From Ailurus styani (taxonomy: Eukaryota > Chordata > Mammalia > Carnivora > Ailuridae), in contig LNAC01000019.1 in assembly GCA_002007465.1 (NCBI GenBank), positions 937,683-1,001,682 on the forward strand: a stretch of 64,000 nt of DNA. Direction: 5' to 3'. How positions within the stretch are numbered: the first letter of the stretch is position 1; each line of letters starts with the position of its first letter. The notes under the pieces were generated by a model. The model made no database searches and was not told the origin of the DNA. It saw only the letters and a list, made by a program, of their open reading frames with translations. Below, one piece after another: positions 12,206 through 24,745 of the stretch. Made by a program: the position numbers and the translations under genes.

Positions 12206-12429
12206 AATATAGTCAGAAGAGATTCTAAAGTCATCAAGTCAAAAATAAGCCACTCAATGCATCTAATTTCCTCTGCCAAGTATGACAGTGAATGCCTTTT
12301 ATGACAGGGTACTAACTACTTCCTAAGGCAACATTTTCAATCAATTCTAGCCATTATTATTATTAAATTATTATACTGAATTGAAGCCTTTCCCATGGCA
12401 CTTCCCTCTTATTAGCCCACGAACTACCC

Positions 12430-12890
12430 CTTAGACCAGGCAAATTTACCTTCCAAATGGCAGTTCTTTAAATATTCTAAGACAGTTAAAATAACATCTC
12501 TTACTCAAAATGTTAACTTTGTTTTTTCAAAAGCCCCAAATATCCAATTTCTTCCTTTCTTTCTCAGATGATGCCTTTTAAAATCCTTCCACCTTCCTGG
12601 TATCATTTTTCTGACTATCCTACTCTGTGCAGTTGAGAACTAGACACCCTACTCCAAGTAAGGTGTGAGCAGTACAGAAAACAGTAGGACTCCCTCTTCC
12701 AGATTCCAGGACTACACATTAGCTTAAGCCTGCACTCACTTTTTGACAATCACAATTGAACTTATTGTTGACTGAAATTACTAATTGTTTTTTATTCAAG
12801 CTAAAGATACACTCCCATCTCCTCAGCCCTGTGCTTATGAAGTTGGTTTTTAGATCCAAGTGTAAGATTATGCACCATCCCTACAAAATT
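12430..12890 (+). mobile_element. Very old dispersed repeat (CR1/L3-like, assignment tentative)
   Basis: Blocks such as GAACTAGACACCCTACTCCA, GTGCTTATGAAGTTGGTTTT and CCAAGTGTAAGATTATGCAC occur in the order found in an ancient vertebrate-wide interspersed repeat that I associate with CR1/L3-type LINEs. It ends at an L1 3' fragment. I cannot confirm the family name. Confidence 0.4.
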
Positions 12891-12899
12891 TCATATAAA

Positions 12900-13075
12900 A
12901 TTCAGTGAATCAAAAATTGAGGATGTTGATGAAAATGTTCTGTACATGAGTGATAGTAATGGTTGTACAATAATGTGAATGTGCCTAACACCACTGAACC
13001 GTACACTTAAAAATAGTGAAAGATATAATTCTATTTATATTATAAATATTTTACCATAATAAAAAATCAAGGAAA
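12900..13075 (+). mobile_element. Old L1 3' end
   Basis: GATGTTGATGAAAATG, AATGTGAATGTGCCTAACAC, CCGTACACTTAAAAATAG and ATTTTACCATAATAAAAAA follow the 3'UTR of middle-aged mammalian L1s up to the A tail. Confidence 0.75.
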
Positions 13076-13309
13076 TTTAATTATGGACTGGATATTATGA
13101 TCTTAGGGAATTACTGTTAATTTTCTTAGATGTGATCAATACAAGCAGAGTAATATAGAAGAATGTATTTTTAAGAGATAGCAGTCAAATTTTATGAGGC
13201 CTGCCACCTGCTTTCTAGTGATTAAAAAAGTAGATATTGTGATAGGTAAAGAAAACTAATAAAATAGCAATAGCTATTTAACATAAATATTCAATATGTG
13301 AGTATTCAT

Positions 13310-13506
13310 TTCTTTAAAATATTTTATTTATTTACTTGAGAGAGAGAGAGTATATGAGAGAGAGCCTCAGTGGAGGGGAGGAGCCGAAGGAGAAGCAGAT
13401 ACCCCACTGAGCAAGGAGCCCGATGTGGAACTTGATCCCAGGACCCTGGCATCATGACCTGAGCCAAAGGCAGATGCTTAATGACTGAGCCACTCAGGCA
13501 CCCCAG
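13310..13506 (-). mobile_element. Can-SINE
   Basis: Reverse-oriented tRNA-Lys SINE with an intact head (GAGCCACTCAGGCACCCC) and body. A perfect 15-base target-site duplication, TATGTGAGTATTCAT, lies at 13295-13309 and 13507-13521. Confidence 0.95.
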
Positions 13507-13659
13507 TATGTGAGTATTCATGTAGTATTTGTTCAACTGTTTTCATGTATGGAATTTTTCTTATTAAAAATTTGGAGAAAATTCAACACAAAATGTTAGT
13601 TTGTTAAATTATTTTGAATTACGAATTTATCATTCCTATTATCCTCTCAGTGTTTGTGT

Positions 13660-13770
13660 CACTACAAATTAATAAATTTCATTTAATTTATTATTTAATT
13701 TATATAGAATATATTAATATAGAATTTATTATATAATCATATAATTCATAATTTAATTTAATGTTTATTC
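13660..13770. repeat. AT-rich low-complexity tract
   Basis: Almost entirely A and T, with repeated TTTAATTTA and TATATTAATA phrases. Confidence 0.75.
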
Positions 13771-14049
13771 TGGCCATAAACAAAATTGCTGAGGAAGACG
13801 TGATTGAGGACTTAACACTGGGGTAGCCAGGAGACATCTTGCTCCAAGCCCATATCAATCAATCCATCAGTGCCTTCATGTATGGTTCTTCAACTAGTTA
13901 TGTATCCATTTAATTATCCCAGCTCCATGGCATATTTCTAAATCATTCTACAAGAATATGGCAATGACACACACTGCTAGCTCCTTTTCTGAAGTTCATG
14001 TCAATTATGTCTCTGTGGGTGGTGCATCATGAAGGAATGACAAAAGGAT

Positions 14050-14190
14050 GAACACTGGAGGCCAACCACTTTGGTTTAAATCCTCAAAGGGCCACTCAGC
14101 AGCTCTGTGACCTTGGATAAGCTTAACAATCTACCTGAATTTTAATTTCTTCATTGCTAAATCAGAACAACATAGAGTTGGTTGCAATGA
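14050..14190 (+). mobile_element. MIR fragment
   Basis: CAGCTCTGTGACCTTGGATA followed by TTTCTTCATTGCTAAATCAG matches the MIR core in forward orientation. Confidence 0.7.
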
Positions 14191-14689
14191 TTAATAGACT
14201 TTTTGTTGGTAGTCTAATACTGCACCCCAGGCATGCTGCCAGTTACTGGACACAAAGCAGGGACTGTGGCTGGGGAAGGTACATGGCATGTTTAAGTTCA
14301 TTTTCCCTCAGCCGTCATGAGAAGATGCTCATCAGAAGACACACGTTTTTTATCAGTTCTGCTTTGGCAGAGAACAGGATCTCAAGACTATGAGAAATAA
14401 GACCAGTGATCTTTGATGAGGAAAAGAGGAAGACCAGGCCATAGTCATGTGGTACCCTCAGGAGATAGAAGGCATCCTGGCCCCAGGATGCAGCCTGAGA
14501 GTCTGGGAGTCTGGGATGATCAGAAGTTACAACAGGAGGAAGGAGAGGTGGGAAGAGCCTTCAAAGAAGCCTGCACTCATTTCATAATCAACTCTAAATC
14601 TGCTGGAAGCCATCCTTTGCATAAATGCATTTTAAAAGATAAAAAATCTTATGTGTGATTTCCTGATAAAATCTTTCAAAGACCCCTTT

Positions 14690-15060
14690 CTTGCCCAACC
14701 ACCTGCAAGATAGGGCCCAGAGTACAACCTAGAAAGCATTCTGGGATTTGTTACTCACTAACCTCCCACTACTTTCAGTCCTATATCTCAGATGCTAGAA
14801 ACTCACAACTGCCTGAATTGGAGTGGGCTTTTGCACCTTCCTTGGCATGAGAAGCCTCCTCCTTCACCCCATCTTTGGCTTACAGCTAACTCCTATTGCC
14901 CTCCTTGGGAAAATATATTTAACCATCTCTCTCCCAGACTTCAGCAAAAAATCCTTGTATTTATTATTCTCTACTATGACTTTCTATGTAACTCAAATAT
15001 TTGTTACTCCAAAGTCTCCAGGTCCTCAAACCCTCTGGATCATCACCTTTTCCTTTAATA
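14690..15060 (+). mobile_element. Possible L2 fragment
   Basis: The CT-rich text with short clauses resembling the L2 3' ORF region (CACCTTCCTTGGCATGAGAA) suggests a decayed L2. Weak, by eye only. Confidence 0.3.
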
Positions 15061-15980
15061 CCTAATTGATATGGCTCAGCTGGAAAGCTGCAGGCAGTCT
15101 TCCCTTATCTGATAGCATTTCTGAGGGACTTATGTTCCTGCCACCACTCATTCTGATTTCCTGTTCCCATTTACCATTCTGAGAGCTACCTCTTCTCATT
15201 TGAGCATTTCACCCCCAACAAAATATATGTACTTTTCTTCTGCATTCCTCCAACCTAACCAGAAATAGAAAGCTGTTATATGTAACAGACTTTTCAGAAT
15301 AATGGCATAAATACTAGGGGATAATTACAGCCCAGGGCAAGAAATAACTCCCTATCCCATCCATGTTCCTTGAAATTTCTCCAATCATAGGAAATTTTCA
15401 CTGGTCCTCCCTCCCAAGAGCCCAACCAGCTACCTGCTGCCATGTTGGGCCTCTCTACCCTGAAATCCTTTCTTCCATTCTTCTTTCTACTTTGTCCCAA
15501 GTCCTGGCAACCGGTATGAAAACCACAAATTTTTGACATGTTATTATCTTCATCACTTTTTCTCTTCTTTCCAAATCTCTCCCATTATACTTCCTTGAGA
15601 CCTTGTGTTTTGTAATCAAAATCAGCCCATCCTAGCATTTTCCTAAACATGTATTTTTCCCCCCTAAAAGAAATTCTGCTGGTTCAAACTTCTACCAGTG
15701 CTAGTAAATATGTCATTTTCATCATAAAACCAGAAGATCCCTAGGGCTGGAAATCTTTTTTGGATCACTGGCACCCACCAGAGTGATGAACGGAAGATAG
15801 ATTCTCAGTAAATTTTTGATAAACCAAGAAATTTATTTCTAATTTTAGACTATCAAATTGTAAGAACTTTTCTTGTACCTCTGAAATTATATGGTATCAC
15901 TTCCTACTTAAAAGTTTTCCAGCGAACCCTTTGGAATACATGAGCTTCCAGCCCACTCTTTCTGTTTTCTTCCTCCACAA
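15061..15980. other. Unassigned sequence
   Basis: No open frame above 81 codons and no repeat I can name. Moderately CT-rich; a decayed L2 continuation is possible. Confidence 0.35.
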
Positions 15981-15982
15981 CA

Positions 15983-16156
15983 TTTTTTTTTTTTTTAGAG
16001 AAGGGGGAGGGGCAGAGAGCCTGGAAGAGAGAGAATCTCAATCACACTCACTCTCAGTACTGAGCCCAACCTGGAGCTCCATTCATGACCCTGGGACCAT
16101 GACCTGAGCTGAAACCAAGAGTCAGATCCTTAACCAGTTGGGCCACCCAGGCAGCC
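15983..16156 (-). mobile_element. Older diverged Can-SINE
   Basis: Poly-T at the left, a GGAGGGGCAGAGAGCC body and a diverged head (GGGCCACCCAGGCAGCC) at the right. It is more divergent than the other copies and no clear target-site duplication is visible, consistent with greater age. Confidence 0.85.
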
Positions 16157-16199
16157 AATTCTCAGATGTTTCTGAAGGTAATTGCTCTTTCCTAATATT

Positions 16200-17200
16200 C
16201 TCACAGTTGATGCATTTCCCACATTACCTGGTCCACTCTTCTTTAGTACTCTTCCTTAGGACTTCTTAGTCTCTGCCCTCAGATTGCCTTTTACATGGCC
16301 TGTTTTAAAGATAGGCTATTCAGATTCCCTGTTCAATATCGAAGTCCAAACTAGACTGGCCCCATTGGGAGTTCCTGCTCACTCTATAGACCCAATACTC
16401 AATTTAGGTCATGCTATAAAATGTTCCCATCTCCTTTGTCTGGTGGCCTCTGGTTATACTTCCAGTTTGTGTACTTCCCAAGCTTGACCCACATTACCTG
16501 ATCTCTGTCTCGGCTTGCTTTCCCTCCATCGCTTCATCCTTCCCTCTGCCCTGCAATTTCTACTGCCCAGATTGAGATCTGGTACCCTCTCATTTCAAGA
16601 AGAAAATTTATGCTTGTTGCCATTGCCAAAGTTTCTTCTCTGATTAGTTATAATTCTTCAAAGGGTTTAGAAAAGGCAAGTAGATTGCTGTCATCCCAGG
16701 CAGCATTCCCAAGAACTGGTACTTTCCTATCATTTGCAGCATCTGATTTTAGTCCTCCTTTTAACCTCAAAGAAGAAAACTCCTGTCATAATCCAGCAGG
16801 GTATCATCTGACTTCAGAAGTCTCCTTCCCTCCACTTGTGCCCATCACTTTAACAATGGAATACACTATTTCACATTGGAGTCATTAATTACACTTTGGA
16901 TTAGAATTAATCTATTTAATCACTGCTCCTTTATCCTCCTTTCCCTTTAGATTCCTTTATTTCTCTGTGGAGCTTCATTGTCTCTATGAGCACATGTGCA
17001 AACAGCCTTTTTCCTATTTGCATTCCTCTCCCACCCACACCCAAACCTTCTTCCAAGCTGCACTCCAAACTCATCACATCCCCCCCCACCATCTAAAGTC
17101 ATCCACTGCTTTCTTCTCCTTATTTAAACAGCTCATAAAAACCTATTTTTTCCATAAAGCCCTTTCTAAAGCAATTAATATTATGTATTTATAGTTTCTT
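16200..17200 (+). mobile_element. Probable decayed L2 material
   Basis: A kilobase of CT-rich sequence with L2-like phrases, for example TTTTTTCCATAAAGCCCTTT, which recalls the L2 motif for serum-type TCCATGAAGCCTTCC. No reliable boundaries. Confidence 0.3.
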
Positions 17201-17424
17201 CCCCAATGACTTCCAAAAAAGAATTATGGCATATATAGTCATCTGGGAAAAGATGATTCTTCTTATACACAACAGAGATTGTATCACACTACCTACTGTA
17301 CTTATCTCCCTGACTTAAGCAACATAAACATTTCAGTTAATTATATTTTAATACCAATTTTTTATTATCAGTAACACTATAATCCCATACTAAACATTTA
17401 GAAGACACTGTGGAAATAATAAAT

Positions 17425-17545
17425 ACCACTTATTATAAATATTCATAATGTATTAAACACACTAAGCACTTTATAAAGTATTTAATTTTCACAATAACCC
17501 TTCAAACTTGGGGAAAAGAATTAAACTACTTAATTATATATGTCT
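17425..17545 (-). mobile_element. MIR fragment
   Basis: TTAAACACACTAAGCACTTT, then TTTCACAATAACCCTTCAAA, follows the reverse complement of MIR; the outer part is too diverged to delimit. Confidence 0.6.
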
Positions 17546-17983
17546 CAGCCCAAAAAAATGAGAAATATTCATATTTAAAATACAAGTGGACAGTGGTCTC
17601 TGAATTAGACATCAGGAGGACATAAGTTCACCTGTTTTGTTCACCATTACATTCAGCATCTAGTATGATTGTGGGCCCATGATAAATACTCATTTTTCAT
17701 CTGGCGGATGAAGGAATAAATGAATGGAAAAAGTTGCTGAGATTACGTAAAAGGTAGACATTAAAATTTGGATTTAATTTAGCCCTCTCAGACATCAAAG
17801 CTAATGATTTTATTTTATTATTTTTTTCTGAAGAAAATGAAGCCCTGGTTCTTTCTATTATCATATTCACTACTGCCTTTCTCTTATGTTACTTAACTGT
17901 TACTAAATGTCTTTAATTTTACAGATTCTGAGTTGACTTTAGTAGTGACTGGGAAAAGTTGCACCTACAAGATAGGTGAACCT

Positions 17984-18000
17984 CCAAAAGGTGGCAGTAG
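17984..18000 (+). promoter_or_regulatory. Candidate CTCF-type motif
   Basis: CCAAAAGGTGGCAGTAG fits the core of the CTCF consensus (CCA, two bases, AGGTGGCAG). Motif match only; occupancy is unknown and such matches arise by chance. Confidence 0.35.
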
Positions 18001-18596
18001 AGTGCCAGTCACATGACCCATGCTCTAAGGCTTTCTACTACTGGCTAATTTGATTGACATAGAGATAAGTAAATTTTATCTCCTTTTTCCACCAGAAAGA
18101 CTATGTTTTAAAAATAATTAAACTTAATATTAATTATTATGCTAAAAAAATATTTTAGATACATTTTTGAAAGGAAAAAATCTAAGGGGTAGTTCAAAGC
18201 TTCCTCGCTAGTTCTACCTCTTCAGACAGTCGAAATCACTTACCACAAATTTGTTCTCCAACTTCAAGCTTGTTCCAGCAAAGTTTCCCTGAGCAGCTTG
18301 TTTGCTCGTCTTGGTCTCCTATTTTGCCAAGTACCTTTCCTATACTTTCACACTAATGAAAGAGATATTCTCAGTTTACCTTTTCAACTTCATTTCAGAG
18401 TTTTGTTGGTTTGTTTTTGGTCATCGCAAAATCAAAAAGTGGAAGGAATAGCTGCATGATAGAATGATGTTATTGAAAGACAGGTTTTACCCAATCAAAA
18501 TAAAGTAATTACATTTAACTCATGTTAAATTTCTCTATCCCACCTGTCAAATTCTATTTCCCCAACCCACAATGAAAGCATGTATGGGCAAGCATC

Positions 18597-18598
<2 letters not shown>

Positions 18599-18629
<31 letters not shown>

Positions 18630-18818
18630 TTTTATTTATTTGACACACAGAGAGATCAGATCAGATCACAAGTAGGCAGAGAGGCAGGCAGAGAAAGAGA
18701 GGAGGAAGCAGGCTCCCCACTGAGCAGGGAGCCCGATGCGGGCCTCGATCCCAGGACCCTGAGATCATGACCTGAGCCGAAGGCAGAGGCTTTAACCCAC
18801 TGAGCCACCCAGGCGCCC
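18599..18818 (-). mobile_element. Can-SINE, young
   Basis: Reverse-oriented, near-consensus copy with a long poly-T tail and head GAGCCACCCAGGCGCCC. A perfect 14-base target-site duplication, TGGGCAAGCATCTT, lies at 18585-18598 and 18819-18832. Confidence 0.97.
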
Positions 18819-18832
18819 TGGGCAAGCATCTT

Positions 18833-19282
18833 GAGTGAGTGCCAAGAATGCTCAATACTGGAAGGGATAGTGGAGCATCAAATCAAGGGAGTAAGCTTAC
18901 TTATTAGACAAAGTTCAAGATCTGTACAGAAATGAAAATGGGAAAATTCAACATCTACACAGACCCAGAGAAAAGTTCATTGCACCTTTAGGAAGATAGA
19001 AGTAATTCAGTATGTCTGATATCCAGCAGTACCTATTTGCTCACAAGCCCATGATTTCCATGCCTAGGGTATCTTGCTGCCTAGTCATCAATGTTTTGTA
19101 TCATATAAACCTTGGACCCTCCCACTGAACAGAGCTGGTTAAACCAGGGGTGGCACTATCTCAATAACAGCCAACCTTCCTCCTGGCTAATAACATATGA
19201 TCTATTGCTGGGCATAGAAAGATAAACTGGACCACAATATTTCCTTTCTCAAAACCTTGGACTAAGAAAATGAGCACAATAT
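18833..19282. other. Unassigned sequence between two SINEs
   Basis: No open frame or recognisable family. Confidence 0.4.
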
Positions 19283-19294
19283 GAGTGAGCCTTA

Positions 19295-19491
19295 TTTTTT
19301 TTAAAGATTTTATTTATTTATTTGACCGAGAGAGAGAGATCACAAGTAGGCAGAGAGACAGGCAGAGAGAGAGGGGGAAGCAGGCTCCCCGCTGAGCAGA
19401 GAGCCTGATGTGGGGCTCCATCCCAGGACCCTGAGATCATGACCTGAGCGGAAGGCAGAGGCTTAACCCACTGAGCCACCCAGGTGCCCAC
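19295..19491 (-). mobile_element. Can-SINE
   Basis: Reverse orientation, full head and body. Flanking duplications GAGTGAGCCTTA (19283-19294) and GAGTGAGATTTA (19492-19503) agree at 10 of 12 bases. Confidence 0.95.
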
Positions 19492-19813
19492 GAGTGAGAT
19501 TTAAACCTGAGATGCATATGATGGGACACATATATGGTAAAATTATGAAGGAATAAAAATTAGTAAGAATGAAAGTTCAATTAAGAGAGAAAACTGTAAC
19601 AGATATGCAGAACAGATATGCAGCATAGAGTACTCCTCTAAGACCTTATTTAATGTACAATTTGATTTTTAAAAATACATCCCACAACTGTATCCTCACA
19701 AACATTGATGGTGAGGCTATGTGGTTCACCTGGCCATTGTCCATTTCACCGCCCTTGTTTCTCCTAATATTATTATAGCAATTCTCTCAAATTGCCTTCG
19801 CATTGTTCTTTTC

Positions 19814-20026
19814 TTTTCTTTTTTTTTTTTTAAAGATTTTATTTATTTATTTGACACAGAGAGAGAGATTACAAGTAGGCAGAGAGGCAGGCAGAGAGAC
19901 AGGGAGAGGAGGAAGCAGGCTCCCTGCTGAGCAGAGAGCCCGATGCGGGCCTCAATCCCAGGACGCTGAGATCATGACCTGAGCCGAAAGGTGAGGCTTT
20001 AACCCACTGAGCCACCCAGGCGCCCT
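19814..20026 (-). mobile_element. Can-SINE, young
   Basis: Reverse orientation, near-consensus, head GAGCCACCCAGGCGCCCT. Perfect 14-base target-site duplication GCATTGTTCTTTTC at 19800-19813 and 20027-20040. Confidence 0.97.
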
Positions 20027-20049
20027 GCATTGTTCTTTTCATTCCATTG

Positions 20050-20160
20050 TACAAATGAGCTCATTTTACAGATTATAAAATCTGTAAGGATTTTATACAC
20101 TGAGAGGATAAGTGACTGGCCCAAGTGATGTTTGGTGACCCTTCAATTAGAACTTACCTT
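20050..20160 (-). mobile_element. MIR fragment
   Basis: CTCATTTTACAGATTATAAA followed by GATAAGTGACTGGCCCAAGT is the reverse complement of the MIR core. The adjacent SINE landed at its edge. Confidence 0.6.
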
Positions 20161-22165
20161 TTTTTACTCCTTTAGCATTATTTGCTTCAATGTGCCACAA
20201 ATGAATCACAGAACTTTATGTTAATAGCACTCAGACCCTACATCTGCCCTGGCCAGAGATTTTTTACAGCCATTGCCTGTTTCTCATCCAGATTATCAAT
20301 TATATACTATAAATTTCTGATATACCTAAAAGTATAAAACAACAATTTTAATATTTAGCTTGATGACTTTCTAGTGTGTGCCACTATTCTGATGCTGCCA
20401 TTCTATCGAGCTTAGTGTAAATGACATTATTAAATTGTATTGGCAGCATAAAACTACATTCTTTAAATCATGTGCTTCAAAATTTTTTATTTTAATGTAG
20501 TTTTTATAGTAGAAATATCTTCCACAACTCACTTATTCTTTCTCATAAAACGACAATAGCAAAAAAAAAAAAATTTGCTCTGGTCCCTTAAATGAGGGCC
20601 AGGTGAAAAAATTAATCATAATTCCTATAGCAGTGATAAAGTTGCTTTAGAATGTTTTTTAGTATTTAATTGACTATCTTTTGTTATAAGCATCAAGTCC
20701 TAAAAGTATAGTAGGTAGGAAGAATCTAAATAAGCACATATCCTAGTAAGTTTCAAAATGGCAAAGAATTGGTTAAAATAATTTGTCCAATTTTGTTAAG
20801 TACTTTATTTCATCTTAAGTTGTTGCTATGGAAATACATACTTAGTTAAAACACATACATATGTGTACCTACACACACACACTCACAACCAAGTATTTTC
20901 TGTGCTAATACATTTATCCACATGCTTATATTCAATATGAAATACTCCTCAGTAGTCTTACTGCTGTTGCTATCAGACGTCTGCAAAAAGTGAAGTAAAA
21001 CATGTAACTGATAAACCATACTGAATCTTTTAAAATATAGCATATTCCACAAACCCAGATTTAAAAAACAACAACAACAAAAAAAAACATGTATTGAGTA
21101 TATAATGTGAGATTCCAAATAATGTTTTATACAAATAACCTAATCAGAAACAAGTCTCGGTGAGTAGATGGGATTTAGTTCACCACATCTGTGCTTTCCG
21201 GGTGCATCCTTGCTGACCTTGAAGGTAACAAATAGGTGTAAAAGACATCCAGGCCCCTCCACTGTGAGCATTGCGAGTTCTTTGTGATCATGCCGGAGAT
21301 GCATTAACAGGACACTGTGGCTACGGGACAACAGGGGAACCAAAAACTCACCTCTTGGGTATTATTGCATTACAGCTTTGACTGGGCACTCTGAAGTCAG
21401 GGAACCAAGAAATAACAAAATACATTTTTAAACTTCCACAACTGCATTGGCATTAAGAATCCCAAAGAAAGAAAGTTCTGACTGAAGAACCACAGTTGTC
21501 CCTGTCACTTGTCCCTGTGGACTTTGAAGGAAGCCGCCGGTAAACTGGCCTCTCTCCTGTGAGCACTTTCAGTTCTCAGGAACTTGGGTGATAGAGCAAT
21601 TCAAGTTATTACTATTTGAGGAAATCCTGGCTACTGCACCCCAGCCGACCAGGCCAAAGATCATCTTCCTGATATGGCTCGAAAACCAGCAATATTTTAG
21701 TCCACGATGACAGGTAACCATTTAGCTTCCACTTACCTGGGGGGTCAGTAATGATTTTAAGTTGGAGACTTAGTAATTTCATCTTCCTTAACATGAAAGC
21801 CTGCTAGCTATGGGAGTATCAACAAGGGAGGACAGAGGATGGCTGGTTCCAAAGGACTGAACACGTTTATGAAATAAAGGCACTATTGACAACACTGTCG
21901 GTCAATCTCTCTTTTTCATCAGTTCTCCTAGAATCTAAGGTTTCTAAGAATTTTTAACTTCTGAAGAAATTACTACATATTAAACTCACATCACCAAATG
22001 TCCCCCAGAAAGATTGTCCCAGAGACACTCCCACCAGCAAGATCTGAGGTAGCCCACACTAAGCAATCTTGCTAGCTTTGTAACCAGGCTTTCTCCATCT
22101 TTCCCAATTTCATAAAGGAACCTATTCCTCTCTTTCGTTTTATTAAAGCCCATGTTGCCATTGGT
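20161..22165. other. Unassigned sequence
   Basis: Two kilobases with no named repeat and no open frame above 90 codons. The part at 21140-21900 is less AT-rich and might be an old LTR, but I could not place it. A short CA run lies at about 20870-20884. Confidence 0.35.
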
Positions 22166-23004
22166 TTAAATGATCATATTTGTAAATCTATACTTTTAAA
22201 GTGTTTATATTAATGTGTTTCACAATAGTAAATCAATCTTGCATTCTTAGGATAAAATCTACAAGATGATGATGAATGATTCTGTGAATACCCTGCCAGT
22301 GTCAGTTTGATCTTCATTATTTACAATTTCAACACCTGTGTTAATTAGAGGGCTTGGTCTCTGACTGTCTCTTCAGTAGCTAAGAATGCAAGCACACACC
22401 AGTGCCCAGAACACTTGGGGGCCAAGCAATGAAGAAAGAATAAGAATTTCTTTTAGTTAAATAAATTACAAAGGCTTACCATGCATTCTTGTATATTCGA
22501 GATCCTAAGATGCCCTGTACTAAAGAACTCTGTTAAGATTTGTTTTAACCATGATTTATTAAATTTATTTGACTAAATACATGGAATGCTTTCTGTATAG
22601 AATAACTATTAACTTCTGACAGGACATTCAAGTGTTTCACTTGACGTTTTGAAAAGGGTATAGTTTTCTTTTGTTCTGTATTTGGCATAAGTTTTATGCT
22701 AGCTTTACAAAATTAAACCGTCTTTTCCTGTTCTCTAAAATGGCTTAAATGGAAAACATGTAATTTTTTCCTTGAAAGTTTGAAAGAATTCTCCTATGAA
22801 ATTAACTAGGTCTGGTGATTTTTGTTGATGATTGCTGTATTTTTTTTTTTTACTTTCTTTTAGGGTCATTGATATATTTTGGTTTTACATTCTTCATAGG
22901 CACTTTTGGAAATTCTTTCTCAAAATAATATCTACATAATTCATATTTTCAAATTAATAGAAATTCCTCATATACATCCTTAATATTTTTAAAAACTTTT
23001 GTCA

Positions 23005-23221
23005 GCGGGCACTTGGGTGGCTCATTCAGTTAAACATCTGCCTTTGGCTCAGGTGGTAACCCTGGGGCCCTATGATGGAGCCCCGCATTAGGTGCCCTGC
23101 TCAGCGGGGAATCTGCTTTTTTCTTGGCTTGTGCTCTTTCTCTCTCTCTCTCTCACTCACTCTGCCTCGCAAATAAATAAATAAAATCTTTAAAAAGTAA
23201 ATAAAATAAATAAAAAAACTG
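23005..23221 (+). mobile_element. Can-SINE, diverged
   Basis: Forward orientation; head GGCACTTGGGTGGCTCATTC, tail with AAATAAATAAATAAAATC. Flanks AAAACTTTTGTCA (22992-23004) and AAAACCTTTGTCA (23222-23234) differ at one base. Confidence 0.93.
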
Positions 23222-23284
23222 AAAACCTTTGTCACATCTCACTATATTCACTTTTATTTACAAAATTTTATTTCATTTTCTCTC

Positions 23285-24000
23285 CTTTTTTCTTCATCAG
23301 ATTTTCCAAAGTGCTTCCCTTCCCATTCTATTGAGATGCAGCTGACACGTATCACTGTATAAGTTTAAGGCAAGCAGCACAATGGTTTGACTTAACTGTA
23401 GTATGAAATGATTACCACAGTAGGTTTAGTTAGCATTAATTATCTCTTATAAGTAAAATAAAAGGAGAAAGCAAAAAGAGAAAAAAAATTTTCCCTGTGA
23501 TAAGAATTCTTAGGATCTATTCTCATAACACCTGTCCTATATACCATACAGCAGTGTTAGCTGTAGTTACCATACTGCACATTATATCCTTAATACTTAC
23601 TTACCTTGTGATTGGAAGCTTTTGACCACCTTCCTCCAATGCTCCCTTTCCTTATCCCCTGCCTCCAGCAACCACAAATCTGATCATACCCTCAACCCTT
23701 TTTTAGATTCCAAATAGAAGTGAGATCATATAGTATTTGTCTTTCTTTGTCTGACTTATTTCACTTGGCATAATGCCCTCAAAGTCCATCCATGTTACAC
23801 AAATGTCAGGATTTCCTCATTTTTATGGCTGAATAATGTTCCATTATGACTATTATATATATATGTATACGCACATTATGTATATCACAACTTCTTTACT
23901 CATTCATCCGTTGATGGACACTTAGGTTGTTTCCATGTTTTGGCTACTATAAATAATGCTGCTATGAATATGGGGGTGTAGAGACCTTTTCGATTTAGTG
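23285..24000 (-). mobile_element. L1 3' end (ORF2 C-terminus and 3'UTR), nested
   Basis: Reverse-oriented L1 3' end. It contains CATTCTATTGAGATGCAGCT near the 3' terminus at the left, then AAATAGAAGTGAGATCATAT, TTGGCATAATGCCCTCAAAG and CGTTGATGGACACTTAGGTT from the C-terminal coding part. It interrupts the older L1, because sequence from earlier in ORF2 lies on both sides. Confidence 0.85.
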
Positions 24001-24745
24001 TTTTTATTATCTTCAAAGTATTTTTTTAAATATTTCCTTTACTATGATTTTATTATTTAATTATCACTACTTAAGCTTATCTATTGTTATTCTTTTTTTG
24101 AATGCTGTAAGTTTTATTTATAGTCCCTCCTTATCAATTAATTAGTATAAAAGTTAAAGCTCTGGATTTGCTTTTGAGTAAGATTTTGTCAATCTTTTAT
24201 AAATTTAACATATTATATAATATTCTATTATATATAATATTCTCTTATTTGTTATTTTCTAAATGATTTATTAATGCAGTATTGATCTGTTTTATGATAC
24301 AAGAATAATTTAGAATAATGTTCTATATATTTTATTTTGTTTATTTAATGTATGTGATTATTTTCTAATTTTACTGTATTTATCCAAAGAATGCAACCTA
24401 CAGCATTTCTATACTGAGATCTGGCATGATCGTATTTCTAAATGTTCAATAAATGCTTAAAAAGAAGTTGTATTTTCTGTATAAGATATGAAGTTTCATA
24501 TAGTCAAAATAATATCTTTTCTCTAAAATTTTTATATATGTATTATTGATCTCTTTTATCTTCTTAATAATTGAAGAGATAAAATTCCTTCACATACAAT
24601 TGCAATGACTTTAATATATCCTATTTCTGAACTTCTAAAATATATTCGATAACTGTGTAATTTGATATATAAAACAGAGCTCTTATAATTTCATTGGATA
24701 AAAGAGAGTTTGTTAATATGAAAATATCCTTTTGTCTTTTTTAAT

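Noticed and set aside
18660..18818. tRNA gene suggested by tRNA-like head sequence
   Set aside because: The tRNA-Lys resemblance is the normal head of the Can-SINE; no intact cloverleaf or anticodon arm is present.
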